This document shows positions 19,003 through 28,495 of a stretch of DNA of 64,000 nucleotides, piece after piece. The stretch is taken from the NCBI GenBank assembly GCA_963734845.1, contig CAVTIS010000003.1, positions 310,001 through 374,000 on the forward strand, written 5' to 3'. The notes under the pieces are model-generated. The model was not told the DNA's origin. It made no database searches and saw only the letters and a program-made list of their open reading frames with translations. Positions within the stretch are counted from its first letter, which is position 1; each line of letters starts with the position of its first letter. Position numbers and translations under genes: made by a program. This DNA comes from JAKAVN01 sp963734845 (GTDB taxonomy: Bacteria > Desulfobacterota > Binatia > Binatales > Binataceae).

Positions 19003-19279
19003 CTTACCAAATGGGCCGAACGGCTGCGCGCCGAAGCGGCCGATACCTTTCCCGAGAAGACCGCGTTGCGGCCCGGGATGCGGTGCACGGGCGCTATGGC
19101 AATGCGTGTCCGCGATGCGGCGCGAAAGGGCACCGCATCCGCTAGCGAGCAACGAGACCAACTATTGCGTGCGATGCCAGACGGGCGGCCGGCTGCTCGC
19201 CGACCGCGCCTTTTCGCGACTGCTACACGACGACTGGCCGTGCAAGCTTTATGAACTCGAGGCGCTCCGGAACCGGTGA
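19003..19279 (+). pseudogene. Decayed duplicate of the fpg 3' end
   Basis: This segment aligns along its whole length with the last 283 bp of the intact glycosylase gene (14305-14587). Shared blocks include TTTCCCGAGAAG, GTCCGCGATGCGGCGCGAAA, CAACGAGACCAACTATTG and CGACGACTGGCCG, and both end at a TGA in the matching place. It is about 6 bp shorter, with small deletions that break the frame, and has no 5' part. It marks one end of the accessory segment that begins after fpg. Confidence 0.85.
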
Positions 19280-19303
19280 TGACGCGGCGGCGCGCTTTTC
19301 GGC

Positions 19304-19606
19304 CTAATGCTTCTGCTTCTGGAAGGCCTCAGCCACCGTGTCCATGAACTTGCCGTAATCAGTGAGGGCGCGCACGTCGAATTCATAAAAAAGTCCAAGC
19401 GGCGAGCTCATCAACCTCTCATTCAACTCCTCTGCGGAGTTGGCGTTTTGAACACTGAAACCGCCACCACCCAAAAAGGCGTAAGCACAGTCCGCGTCCC
19501 CACGCTTTACAGCGCTCAGCACTACCTCCTTGTGTGCACGAATCATCTCGACTGTAGGCGTCATGCCAGTTCCCGTGCGCGGTTTCCTAATCACCAGAAA
19601 CTTCAT
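19304..19606 (-). CDS. Small muconolactone-isomerase-like alpha/beta protein
   Basis: A 100-residue protein starting MKFLVIRKPRTGTGMTP after AAGGAGGAG. A longer frame to 19693 exists but lacks this ribosome-binding site. The pattern of an N-terminal strand, a helix, then DCAYAFLGGGGFSVQNANS and a C-terminal VRALTDY resembles small ferredoxin-fold proteins of the muconolactone isomerase type. No substrate can be named. Confidence 0.6.
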   Translation of the reverse strand: MKFLVIRKPRTGTGMTPTVEMIRAHKEVVLSAVKRGDADCAYAFLGGGGFSVQNANSAEELNERLMSSPLGLFYEFDVRALTDYGKFMDTVAEAFQKQKH

Positions 19607-19917
19607 CGGACTCCTCCTTGTTGATCGATTCATTGGCCGGATGGGGTGGGAAATCTTCCGGCGGAGAAAGGCCAGAAATCTGATACTGGACACCGCGCCA
19701 CGCTAACGTCAATCTCGGGAATCTTTCTCAGGAATCTTCATAACCTAGGAGACCGTACGCGAGGGTTTCCCGAGAAGAGGTTCCCGAGGGCGGAGACTAG
19801 GCCAATGCACTAGGAAGATGCGATCAAATTCTTGATCGAAAGGCTCAGAGCGCAACCTGGCATTTTTCTACGAGATCCCGGTCGCACGGAATTTGACCTG
19901 TACATTCCGCGAGCCGT
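19607..19917. other. No gene seen
   Basis: About 310 bp between the small isomerase-like gene and the short frame after ssb. I see no coding pattern, RNA gene or strong hairpin. Confidence 0.5.
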
Positions 19918-20025
19918 TCAAATCTTTTCTCCAAGAGGAAAATCCCGAAGATCGAAATTTCTACAACATCGAGAATCTTCCTTCAATCCTGTTCTTAACG
20001 CTGCCACATATTGCCTTGCGTTCAT
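19918..20025 (-). CDS. Possible 35-residue peptide downstream of ssb
   Basis: ATG at 20025 has GGAGG seven bases upstream and opens MNARQYVAALRTGLKEDSRC. The good ribosome-binding site and the position after ssb on the same strand favour translation. The short length and odd C-terminus suggest it may be the truncated start of a longer gene. No family is recognised. Confidence 0.35.
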   Translation of the reverse strand: MNARQYVAALRTGLKEDSRCCRNFDLRDFPLGEKI

Positions 20026-20098
20026 GAGTCTTCCTCCGGTTGCTGGATAGTTGCTGAGGGAGAACCGCTTGCGCGGCTCTCCCGTCATCATGGTCTTG

Positions 20099-20470
20099 TC
20101 AGAATGGAACTTGGCTTGAAGCCGATTCGTCCACATCGCCGCGCCGGCCCAGAAACCGGATTTGCCGCGCCACGATTTCCGTGCGGTAACGTTTGCCGCT
20201 GCCGTCCTTCGCCTCGTACTCGCGCGTCGTCAGCCGTCCTTCGACATAAACCTGGCGGCCCTTGCTGAGATACTGCGCGCATGTCTCGGCCAGCTTCCCG
20301 AAGGCCACGATGCGGTGCCATTCCGCCCGTTGCTGGTTCCCGCCGTTGCGGTCCGTGAAACGCTCGGTCGTCGCCAGCGACAAGTTCACCACGCTCCGAC
20401 CCGACGGAAGAGCATGAACCTGCGGGGCTGTTCCGAGATTGCCGATTACCGTTACACTGTTCACTGCCAT
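20099..20470 (-). CDS. ssb: Single-stranded DNA-binding protein
   Basis: A 123-residue protein from ATG at 20470, behind GGAGGAAGGAG. The OB fold runs MAVNSVTVIGNLGTAPQVHA, AEWHRIVAFGKLAE and GRQVYVEGRLTTREYEAKDG. It is shorter than housekeeping SSB: the Gly-rich linker is almost absent and the acidic tip is reduced to SSQVPF, keeping the final Pro-Phe that contacts partner proteins. Its place beside integrase and tRNA remnants suggests a mobile-element SSB, but it could be chromosomal. Confidence 0.9.
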   Translation of the reverse strand: MAVNSVTVIGNLGTAPQVHALPSGRSVVNLSLATTERFTDRNGGNQQRAEWHRIVAFGKLAETCAQYLSKGRQVYVEGRLTTREYEAKDGSGKRYRTEIVARQIRFLGRRGDVDESASSQVPF

Positions 20471-20732
20471 TTCTCCTTCCTCCTGCGCCCGCTTCCCGTC
20501 TTCGGGCAGGGCGTTAGTTCCGTTTGCTTCGTGTCCCAAATGAAAAGAGGGAATTTTTTCCCCGGCCTCTCACACAAGACTGGAGGCCGGGAGAAAAAAT
20601 TGATTGGGGGGTGGAGCGGCTGGGCGGTTACGATTTTGGATCGCGAAGACGCGGCGTTGTGCGGACGCAGGACAGGACTCTTTTGCCTGGCCAAGGAGGC
20701 GCGCTGCGGCGAGCTACCGATTTATGGATTGG

Positions 20733-20955
20733 TGGGTGGGATAGGGGTGGGTCTGACCTGGCTGTCGGAACAGACCGGCGTGGGCGTCACGACGATTCTC
20801 AAACACTATGGCCGGTTCATCCATTCCTCTCAGGCGGATGATTTCGAGATGTCCAAGATTGAGGCCGAAAAAAGCCCCGATTCGGTACAGTTTGGCCACC
20901 ACGATGGACACCGGGCGGCAAATCGGATGAAAAACCCAAGTAAGTACAAGGGAAT
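20733..20955 (+). pseudogene. C-terminal remnant of a tyrosine recombinase
   Basis: The frame reads WLSEQTGVGVTTILKHYGRF, the integrase C-terminus with the nucleophilic Tyr in HYGRF, followed by SKIEAEKSPDSVQFGHHDGH. The catalytic Arg/His box and everything N-terminal are missing. The usual stop is lost and the frame runs into the adjacent tRNA 3'-end remnant, the arrangement expected at an attachment site of an old integrated element. Confidence 0.6.
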
Positions 20956-20957
20956 TG

Positions 20958-20995
20958 TGGTGTCCCCGACGGGATTTGAACCCGTGGTCAGAGCG
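20958..20995 (-). other. tRNA 3'-end remnant (attachment-site-like)
   Basis: On the minus strand this holds an intact T arm (ACGGG, loop TTCAAAT, CCCGT), the acceptor strand CGGGGAC, discriminator A and CCA. Upstream sequence does not fold into a D arm or anticodon arm, so it is not a working tRNA gene. It lies immediately after the recombinase remnant. Confidence 0.6.
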
Positions 20996-21294
20996 CGGTC
21001 TGGCGCCCTCTTCATGCACGTCGGGGATGCGCTGATGCCTCTCCGATGCCAACCTGAGGGCATCTGCGAGCCGAGGTTAACAACAACCTCAGGTCGGTAA
21101 CAGTCGGAGGCGTCCTGCCGTCTCCGAGCCGTTCCCAGTCCCCCAGCCCGAGAATACGCCTCGCTGACACGACGATAGACTCCGAGCCACTTCCCACCTA
21201 CATATCTGCTCGCAAGTGTCTTTGACACTGCCAGGGGCCCGCGCCTAGATTGGCGTGGTCCCTTCGTCTCCGTGGCGCGATTTGAAGGCCCCAC

Positions 21295-22845
21295 ATGTCC
21301 CCTACATCAACCCCGGGATCTCTCATCCCCGTAACTGCTGTGGTGGGCATGGCCGGGTCTTATGATTTCCGTCTCATAACGCTGTCCATTCTGATCTCCT
21401 TACTTGCGGCATACGGTGCGCTGGAGCTTGCCGAACGGATAACTGCGGCTCGCGGTGAGGCGTGGTTTTGGTGGGTCATTGGCGGCGCCACCGCGAGCGG
21501 ACTCGGGACGTGGTCGATGCACTACACCGGGATGCTGGCTTTCAGCTTGCCGGTTCCAATTCTGTACGATTGGCCAACGGTATTGCTCTCTTTGCTGCCC
21601 GCTGTCGCTAGTTACGCGGTAGCCCTCTTTCTCGTCAATTCGTGGAACATCCGATGGCGTCGGGCTCTGGTCGGCAGCACCTTCATCGGCGCAGGCATCG
21701 CGGCCATGCATTACACGGCCATGGCCGCGATGCGGTTCGCCGGAATGTGCACTTATTCTTCCGGACTCGTCATTGTTTCAGTGATCATCCCAATTCTGCT
21801 CTCGCTGATGGCCCTGCAGCTGACGTTTCTCTTTCCAGATAAGGCCACTGCCCCGAAGCTGCGCAAAGCCGCCAGCGTTCTGCTGCTCGGGGCGGCCAAC
21901 CCCGCGATGCATTACACTGGGATGGCCGCGACCACGTTCCTGCGCTCGAATAGGGCTCCAGATTTCTCGCACGCGGTAAGCATCTCACTCCTTAGTGCCG
22001 AAGCGATTACGATCGTCCCCATCATGGTACTCGCGGTTGCCTTGGTGACTTCGATGGTCGATCGCCTTCGGGAGCAAGGGGTTCTTCTCGAGCGTGCGCT
22101 TGACGCTGCTCTCGAAGCCTCGCGTATCAAGTCCTCCTTCATAGCAAACATGACTCACGAAATCCGCACGCCGCTGAATATAATAATCGGGTACGTGGAT
22201 CTAATCGGTGGGCACCTGGCCGAGCAGAACGACGATAGTCAAAAGGATTGCCTGGAGGGAATCCATCGCGCTTCTTCCCGCTTAATCCGTACCATCGACA
22301 ACATTCTAGATTTTTCCACAATCGAGTCCGACGCGTTTAAGCTACAGAAGACCGAGTTGGAGGTCGGTCGCTTGTTGGAGCGCCTGGTCGGAGATTTCCG
22401 AGTAATGGCCGAGCGGAAGGGTATCACACTGACATACACCCAGGACCAGTCGGACGCTCGCATATTCTTCGACGAATACTGTCTGACGACCGCCCTGATC
22501 AACCTACTCGACAATGCCATCAAGTTTACCGAGCGGGGCGAGGTAATCTGCCGCTTGTATCGCGCACCCGACGGGCGGCTTTGCGTTGAGATCCGGGACA
22601 CTGGAATAGGCATCAGCCGGGAGTACCTGCCGCACTTGTTTGAACAATTTTCGCAGGAGCAATTGGGCAATATACGCCGGTATCAAGGTTCAGGACTGGG
22701 CCTGGCGCTGACACGGAAGTACCTGGAACTGAACGGCGCTGAGATCTCGGTCCAGAGTGAGAAGGGAAAAGGAACAACCTTTACCATCCATTTTTCGCGC
22801 GAGAGCGAAGACGAGAGCCTATCGCGTCGTGGGCCGCCAGAGTAA
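21295..22845 (+). CDS. MHYT-domain sensor histidine kinase
   Basis: A 516-residue protein. Residues 25-255 hold seven membrane segments with three MHYT motifs (75-78, 138-141, 205-208), a putative sensor for O2, CO or NO through bound metal. The kinase follows: H-box ANMTHEIRTPLN with His288, N-box LLDNAIKF, G1 DTGIGI and G2 GSGLGLALTRKYLE. It has no receiver domain, and no response regulator gene is next to it, so its partner is unknown. Confidence 0.92.
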   Translation: MSPTSTPGSLIPVTAVVGMAGSYDFRLITLSILISLLAAYGALELAERITAARGEAWFWWVIGGATASGLGTWSMHYTGMLAFSLPVPILYDWPTVLLSLLPAVASYAVALFLVNSWNIRWRRALVGSTFIGAGIAAMHYTAMAAMRFAGMCTYSSGLVIVSVIIPILLSLMALQLTFLFPDKATAPKLRKAASVLLLGAANPAMHYTGMAATTFLRSNRAPDFSHAVSISLLSAEAITIVPIMVLAVALVTSMVDRLREQGVLLERALDAALEASRIKSSFIANMTHEIRTPLNIIIGYVDLIGGHLAEQNDDSQKDCLEGIHRASSRLIRTIDNILDFSTIESDAFKLQKTELEVGRLLERLVGDFRVMAERKGITLTYTQDQSDARIFFDEYCLTTALINLLDNAIKFTERGEVICRLYRAPDGRLCVEIRDTGIGISREYLPHLFEQFSQEQLGNIRRYQGSGLGLALTRKYLELNGAEISVQSEKGKGTTFTIHFSRESEDESLSRRGPPE

Positions 22846-22871
22846 CCAAACTAAGCAAGCTGACCTACGTT

Positions 22872-23060
22872 TCAATGCTTTGCAGTCTTCGCCGGAGTGC
22901 CGATCAGTCTTGCCTTGCGTTTGTCCTTGAGTCTGAAGCTCTCACCATTGATCCTGACGATGATCGAATGGTGTAGAAGGCGACCTAACAGCGTCACGGT
23001 GAGTACGCCGTCGCCGGCGAAGGCAGTATCCCAACTGCCAAACTCGGAATTTCGCCAATC
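22872..23060 (-). pseudogene. IS21-family istB 3' remnant
   Basis: The minus-strand frame reads FAGDGVLTVTLLGRLLHHS then IVRINGESFRLKDKRKARLI before TGA at 22872-22874, which is the conserved C-terminal region of the IS21 helper ATPase IstB. Walker motifs and istA are absent. It joins a different gene fragment at about 23060. Confidence 0.65.
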
Positions 23061-23302
23061 TTCCTCAGATCTTCGAGTGCTCTGGTCGTCTCTGCGCGAA
23101 CTTTCTTGACCCGGTCCAAAAATGTTCGCTTTTGGTCTCGATCCTCAAGGATGACAGCTTCGAGTTCCTTACGGCTCATGCGACCATCGATGACACGCTG
23201 CAATATCGATCGAATGTGAGTAGTCTCGCGCACAAAAGGGCTATTGGCGCTTTCAACGTTGAAGGCAAAGTGCCTGATATCGTCTGATCGTCTCAGCACC
23301 AT
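23060..23302 (-). pseudogene. Truncated hypothetical gene fused to the istB remnant
   Basis: ATG at 23302 opens about 80 residues of charged, helix-rich protein (RRSDDIRHFAFNVESAN, SRKELEAVILEDRDQKRTFL). The frame then enters istB remnant sequence in another frame and stops at 22994. I do not recognise it. The 3' end seems to have been replaced by the insertion sequence. Confidence 0.4.
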
Positions 23303-23330
23303 AAATGTCCGTCAAATAAGCGCTTTCTGA

Positions 23331-23385
23331 TGCCGGGGGCGGGAATTGAACCCGCAGGCCTTTCGGCCAGGGGATTTTAAGTCCT
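23331..23385 (-). other. tRNA-Leu 3' fragment, left boundary of the island
   Basis: The minus strand holds the anticodon loop CTTAAAA with the 3' anticodon stem, a class II variable arm GGCCGAAAGGCC, a T arm and acceptor strand ending CCCCCGGCA. Homology to a tRNA stops inside the 5' anticodon stem, with no D arm or 5' acceptor. It shares a 16-nt identical core, AGGGGATTTTAAGTCC on the plus strand, and the general layout with the complete tRNA-Leu(UAA) at 42912-42994. The variable arm and T stem differ. Confidence 0.7.
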
Positions 23386-23395
23386 GTCATGATTG

Positions 23396-23763
23396 GGAAC
23401 TCCGAGCCGCCAAAAGGCACAACAGGCTGGTTTATTTAGATTTTTCTTAGAAGCCCGTGGCTCGTAGTACCGGCTGGTGGCGGGCACTTCCGATTAGAAC
23501 GATCATAGTTTCGATCATAGTTTTCGTCACGATTCACTTGGTCCTTGTCCGCGCCGTTCCGGCCCGTTGGCCCCGTAGATAGATCTCCCGCCCAGAGGCC
23601 CCTCACACCGCGCGTGTGCGCTAGACTGGCGGGTTCTGAGCGCGCATTCCACGGCTGAAATTCGCTCCTGAGGGTGGTGCTTAACTACCGTTTGGATTGC
23701 AACCGCGATAAGAAACAGTTTCAAAGCCTTGCCCTCGTTTCAGGCCAAGGAGGACGGAAACCG
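23396..23763. other. No gene seen at left edge of island
   Basis: About 370 bp between the tRNA fragment and the first island gene. Short open frames are present but none has a convincing start or composition. Confidence 0.5.
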
Positions 23764-24297
23764 ATGAACCGAATCGCATTCGTTTTGGCACTGTGCGTAT
23801 TCAGCGCCGGTACGGCATCCGCTCAACCCGCCCTCAACGGCAATTATGGGTCGGAAGGTACCGGTACGGTAAATGGCGAACCTGTCACTGAGATAAGTCG
23901 CTGGACTTTCACCAATAACAAGCTGACTGGATTCTCTCAGACCATCAACTGGGGTGGAAAACTAACAAGTATTGGGGGCCAGCCAGAAAATTCTGATGGA
24001 GAAAGTCCGGTCTTCTGTGAAATGTCGTTGTCTGGCGGGCCGACAACCTCTCAACTCACCGGATGGCTGTCAGTCAATCTCGAGATGTCCACTGGCCCTG
24101 CTGGCTGCCCCTATCCCCATAATGGTAGCGGCGTACCTCAACTAACGGACGAGTCTTATCTTATCATCTCCGAAAACGGCGGGAATGAATTCTCTTATTC
24201 AGAAAATGGTGATGAGGTCGGTCATTGTTCAGTGCCCAACTGCGCTGGGCTGCCGGTTTCAATTGCCGGACATGGAGTAAAATTCGCGAAACATTAA
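23764..24297 (+). CDS. Hypothetical secreted protein
   Basis: A 177-residue protein. ATG at 23764 lies nine bases after AAGGAGG and opens a signal peptide MNRIAFVLALCVFSAGTASA with a cleavage site before QPALNG. The mature part is Gly/Ser/Thr/Asn-rich and strand-like with four Cys (FCEMS, GCPYP, HCSVPNC), suggesting disulphides. No family is recognised. It is the first gene inside the island. Confidence 0.6.
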   Translation: MNRIAFVLALCVFSAGTASAQPALNGNYGSEGTGTVNGEPVTEISRWTFTNNKLTGFSQTINWGGKLTSIGGQPENSDGESPVFCEMSLSGGPTTSQLTGWLSVNLEMSTGPAGCPYPHNGSGVPQLTDESYLIISENGGNEFSYSENGDEVGHCSVPNCAGLPVSIAGHGVKFAKH

Positions 24298-24401
24298 AAA
24301 GCCGCGCCGTGCCGGTCGCCCAGCTACTGCTAACGGCTCTGGGCCCGCATCCCACGCCGGAAATTTCCTCCCGTGCTGGCCCATACCATCATCGCGCCCG
24401 C

Positions 24402-25114
24402 ATGGCGTTGGCCAAACAGGAGGCGATGCGCCGCGCCATGCTGGTGGCTTACGATGCCCTCCAACAGGCCGACTCCATCTATGAAGCCAAGGATATCCGC
24501 CTCAGTTTCGAACTCTTCCACGAAATGGCCCGGCTAGCCAAGAACGTGGAACTGCAAAACATAGCGGTTGAGATGCGGCTGCGCGCGCCGAGCGCCGAGC
24601 GGGTGAGTTCCTCATCGAGATGGATCGGGTCAGGCCGAAGGATCGCCTGAAGCGCGGTGCCGTAGTCGTCACCGACGACCACGGCAAACCAACCCTGTCC
24701 GATCTGGGCATCACCAAGGACCAATCCGCGAACTGGCAGAAGCTCGCGGCCATGCCGGAGGAAGTCTTCGACGGCATGATCGACGCCTTCAAAAATCGCG
24801 GTGGGGGCGAACTGACCACGCGGGCGATGCTGATGGAGGCGACCGAGTCCTTGCGCGGTCAAGGTCGGATGCGTGGCACGCGCGAGGCACGTGAAACCGT
24901 GAAAGCGACCGAAGCCGAGACGCCGCCGTCCTTCGTGATCATGCCCATAGACCTCCTCTTCCGCGACGAGAAGGGTAAACGCGGAGTCGGGTTCGATCAG
25001 GGGTACGCAGCGACCTACAAAGGCAAAGAAATATGGGTCGAGGGTGATCGTAGATTTAAGCGGCTGGCGTGGCCCCCACTTCCATCGGCGGAAAAAGAAT
25101 CAGCAGCGATCTGA
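24402..25114 (+). pseudogene. Mobile-element hypothetical gene with one frameshift
   Basis: From ATG at 24402 the frame gives MALAKQEAMRRAMLVAYDAL to ELQNIAVEMRLRA. The continuation is in the next frame from about 24593 (RRAGEFLIEMDRVRPKDRL, then TLSDLGITKDQSANWQKLAA) to a stop at 25114. Joined, this matches a common phage/ICE-encoded helical protein whose function I cannot name. A single-base change near 24580-24600 breaks it. Confidence 0.5.
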
Positions 25115-25150
25115 GAGCCTTACGTCTGGAAGCGCTTGTGGTTCGAGCTA

Positions 25151-25414
25151 ATGCGACTTGACCGTTGGCACCCGGCCTTCGGTCGTGCCCACTTCAACAA
25201 GCTATTGAAGTGGCTTCACGCCGACCGGAAAACGCAACTCGCCGTCACGAGTATCTCGCGCAGCATCCGAGATTTGACCAAGCGTATGGTGCAGGCGGTG
25301 GTTGAGACCGAAAAGACGCGGACGGCGGATCGCGGCAGACGACAGAAGACTCCACGCCGCACCAAGAAGGCCGCAGCCTCGACTGCGCGCCGCAAGGTCA
25401 ACGCGCCGCGATGA
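25151..25414 (+). CDS. Small basic hypothetical protein
   Basis: An 87-residue protein from ATG at 25151; TTG at 25136 is an alternative. The N-terminal half is helical (WHPAFGRAHFNKLLKWLHAD). The last 35 residues are Lys/Arg/Thr/Ala-rich, like a nucleic-acid-binding tail. It follows the frameshifted gene by 36 bp on the same strand. No family is recognised. Confidence 0.4.
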   Translation: MRLDRWHPAFGRAHFNKLLKWLHADRKTQLAVTSISRSIRDLTKRMVQAVVETEKTRTADRGRRQKTPRRTKKAAASTARRKVNAPR

Positions 25415-25471
25415 TCGCGCGGACGAGACCGGTATCGACTCGGCCCACCCACGTTACTCAGAATCCCACAA

Positions 25472-25843
25472 TCAGGTGATTTGCTGAAAACGTTCAACAC
25501 GCGAATCTCGATGTGAGCAGCAACACGCTATCACCGAGAGAGCCTCGATCATGTTGAGAAAGTCGTCCTCCCTGATGTGCGCTAGACCGTCCGCATTTTT
25601 TGCAGGGCGCCATTTCGCATCGCGCTTGGATGCTTCGACAGTGAAGGCGGCGAGGTGCTGATGAACGACTTCAGAATAGAGGATTGAAATGGCCGCGACC
25701 CAGCTTAGAACGACAGCAGCCCAGTACAAGCTTCGTTTATAGCATTCAAGCGCCTCAGACAAGAATGATTGTGTATCCGCGTCCTTGATCTTCGCAAGTT
25801 TGGCGCGCAACTTAGCCGCCGTCTTTGTGATCGCGCGTCGCAA
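25472..25843 (-). pseudogene. Truncated membrane-anchored hypothetical protein (HEPN-like tail?)
   Basis: The 123-residue frame has a membrane-like segment SLYWAAVVLSWVAAISILYS and DDFLNMIEALSVI, then turns into non-protein-like sequence. A second frame over the same bases reads VAAHIEIRVLNVFSK, an ending I associate with small HEPN-like helical proteins. The middle part expected between these blocks is missing, so a deletion plus frameshift is likely. Function unknown. Confidence 0.4.
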
Positions 25844-26085
25844 TTGGCTCCGCCACTACGCTCCCCGCGAGCGTGCGATTTCTAATAATTCATCGATACA
25901 GGTGTGTTTTGGCTACTTTAATTTGGGTTCGTTATTTGAGTTTGCGGTTTGAGTTCAAAGCTGATAGAGCGGCGGAGTAATACACATCATTAGTATGGGG
26001 TAGAGCAGTAGGTCAAAGCGCGACATTTGATTGTCATCATCGAACCTCGTTTGCGGTCATTAGAGCCCTGATGGAGGAGTCATCG

Positions 26086-27739
26086 ATGAAAACTGGCGAG
26101 AAGGCGAAGAAGCGGCTCGATCACCGTGGGTTTGCTCTCAAACTTCTCCTCGGAGTGGTGGCTATCTGCGTGGTCGCGCTGAGCTCGGCACCAACTGCAT
26201 CGGCCGATCCGATTGCTCTTACTGAAAGCGGACTTGTCATTGGTTCAACGGCAAATGGCGTTAACGAATTTCTCGGCATCCCGTACGCCGCGCCGCCAGT
26301 GGAAGGACTCCGCTGGAGGCCGCGAAGACCTACGGGTTCTTTCACGGACTCGTTCTTCACGCGACTCAATTCGGCAGTGAGTGCACGCAACCCGGACCCT
26401 CCGGCAGCGAGAACTGCCTGTTCCTAAATGTCTATACACCCAAGTCCGCATTTGCCGATGGTCCGGGGCGCGCCCTGCCCGTGATGGTTTGGATTCATGG
26501 CGGCAACCTTATAAGCGGAGGTGGCGACCTCTACGATCCCACGCGACTGGTGCAAAAGAGGGTGATCGTCGTCACCATAAACTATCGCCTGGGCTACTTG
26601 GGATTTTTCGCACAGTCCGCTATCGATGCCGAACACCATCTCCATGGCAACTATGGGTCGATGGATCAGCAATTCGCGCTCAACTGGGTTCAGAGGAACA
26701 TCAAGGGCTTTGGCGGCGATCCGAATCAAGTAACGATATTCGGCGAGTCGGCGGGCGGGCAGAGTGTATACGTCCACCTTGCTTCTCCTACCGCGTCGCA
26801 CCTGTTCCATGGAGCGATATCGCAGAGTGGCTCGTATTTTGAATTTCAGGATTACCTTGATTTCATTGTTACACTGGAGATTGGGGAAACTACCGGCACC
26901 GTACTCGTTCCGCCCGGCAGCAGCGCAGCTACAAGTGTCGGATGTTCCAGCCAGACATCCCAGTGTTTGCGCGGTGTGTCAGCCTCGGCGCTGGTCGCAG
27001 TTCAGCCCGGCACGGTGTACCCATTTGTCGACGGAACGCTGCTTACTCAGACCCCCGGCGCGGCATTTGCCAGCGGCAAGTTTAATCAAGTGCCCGTGAT
27101 TTCCGGCACGAATCATGACGAGTGGCGATATATCGTGGCGCTGCAATACGATTTCGGGGTCGGAGCGCTGACCGACGCGGAGTACCCGGCTGCTGTGGCG
27201 GCACTGGTCGGCCTACTTGAGAGCGACCCGTTCGTACAATTCTTAATCAGTATCGGATACCCGCTGAGCAACTACCCTCCGCCTCCAGGTGTGGTAAGCG
27301 CACCCTTAGCATTAGGTGCACTCGGTACCGATGAATATTTCGCGTGTCCAGCGCGCAATGCCGAGCTTTCGCTTTCGAAATACGTTCAGACGTACGCCTA
27401 TGAGTTCAATGACGAGACCGCGCCATCGTTTTTTCCGCCGCTGAGCTTCCCTCCGGGCGATATGCACTTCATTGAGGTGCAATATCTTTTGGTTTAGAGG
27501 CGTTCGGGGTAACTCCGACGTTTACACCCGACCAACAGAAGCTCTCGGATACGATGATTGGCTACTGGACGCAGTTCGCGAAAACCGGAAACCCTAACTC
27601 GGCGGGTTCGCCGAAGTGGTTTCCGTACGACTCCAAGCACGGCTCGCTCGAATCGCTAGTGGCGCCAACGCCGGTGACCGAGTCGGATGCGAGTTTTGAT
27701 ACGGATCACAAATGCTCTTCTTTATGGGACACGTTCTAA
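26086..27739 (+). pseudogene. Type B carboxylesterase with two frameshifts
   Basis: ATG at 26086 behind GGAGG opens a signal peptide (LLLGVVAICVVALSSAPTAS) and the family start VNEFLGIPYAAPPVEGLRWR. The frame shifts near 26325; the next frame gives FGSECTQPG, MVWIHGGNLISGG and the nucleophile elbow FGESAGGQS. A second shift in a T run near 27487-27495 separates the catalytic His region MHFIEVQYL from the C-terminus TMIGYWTQFAKTGNPN. Restoring both gives a full-length secreted alpha/beta-hydrolase of about 550 residues. The substrate is unknown. Confidence 0.8.
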
Positions 27740-27842
27740 CGCTGGACGCTCGGAAATGGCCCTCTGGCGTCCGGAGACTACAGGGATGCGCCTTTGAGGG
27801 GTAGAACCGCAGGGCGGCCCGCCCGCTTGCCATCGGCGCGAT

Positions 27843-28229
27843 TCAAGCCGTGAACCACGCAGCGCTGCGCGCGGCGAAGATCGCAGGTGTCCACGGCTCA
27901 GCCCTCAGCAGCGGCGACGGCAAGTCGGCAATTCGTCGCCCCTGCTCGTCGAAGCGCGGATCTTTCAGCGGCGCGTCCATCACGCTCAGGGTCGGCGGCG
28001 TCTGGATGATTCGGCGGCACCATTCTTCCCGGATCGTAGCTGTTGCGAACCCCGCGCTCGCGGCGAACTGCCGGGTGACGAACCGCTTAACTACTTCGTC
28101 CGGGAACTCGCCCGACCGGCCAGCCCCGATCTTGTACTTCGTTGGTCTGGGGGCTGCGAGTTTCGAGTTGATACTCCAGGCTCCCGGACTAGTTGGGTAA
28201 CCAGCATTATGTGCACAACGTGATTAGAT
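27843..28229 (-). pseudogene. 5'-truncated coding fragment, family unknown
   Basis: A minus-strand frame is open from a stop at about 28230 to TGA at 27843-27845 with no usable start at its beginning. It reads DEVVKRFVTRQFAASAGFAT, then TIREEWCRRIIQTPPTLSVM and PLKDPRFDEQGRRIADLP. Third positions are almost all G or C and acidic/basic residues are balanced, as in real genes. I cannot name the family. Confidence 0.4.
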
Positions 28230-28495
28230 TTGTTTATGAACCAAAGTGAGCCGCGCGGAGATGGGCTCCCTAACGTTGAAGCGCGGCGAGTCGGCGGCGG
28301 TGAGGCGGAGGGCTGGTTACCTCCGTCGATGATCCGGTCCCGGCGGGGGCCCTCTTGGCTCAAGGCGGACCGACCGAATATCCGCGATCTGGATGCGCAA
28401 CGTCGGTGACATAAACTAAGGAACCAACCCAATGCGAGAAGCATCATCAAACGCTGGCACCAGCTTGTGGACCTGTTCGTGCGGCCAACCTAACT

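Noticed and set aside
20958..21030. Possible complete tRNA gene
   Set aside because: The T arm, acceptor strand and CCA are good, but the upstream bases are about six short and give no D arm or matching anticodon stem.
23331..23400. Second functional tRNA-Leu
   Set aside because: Homology stops within the anticodon stem; D arm and 5' acceptor strand are missing.
28226..28410. 57-codon plus-strand frame starting MNQSEPRGDGLPNV
   Set aside because: It has no ribosome-binding site and no recognisable features, and lies in debris between remnants.
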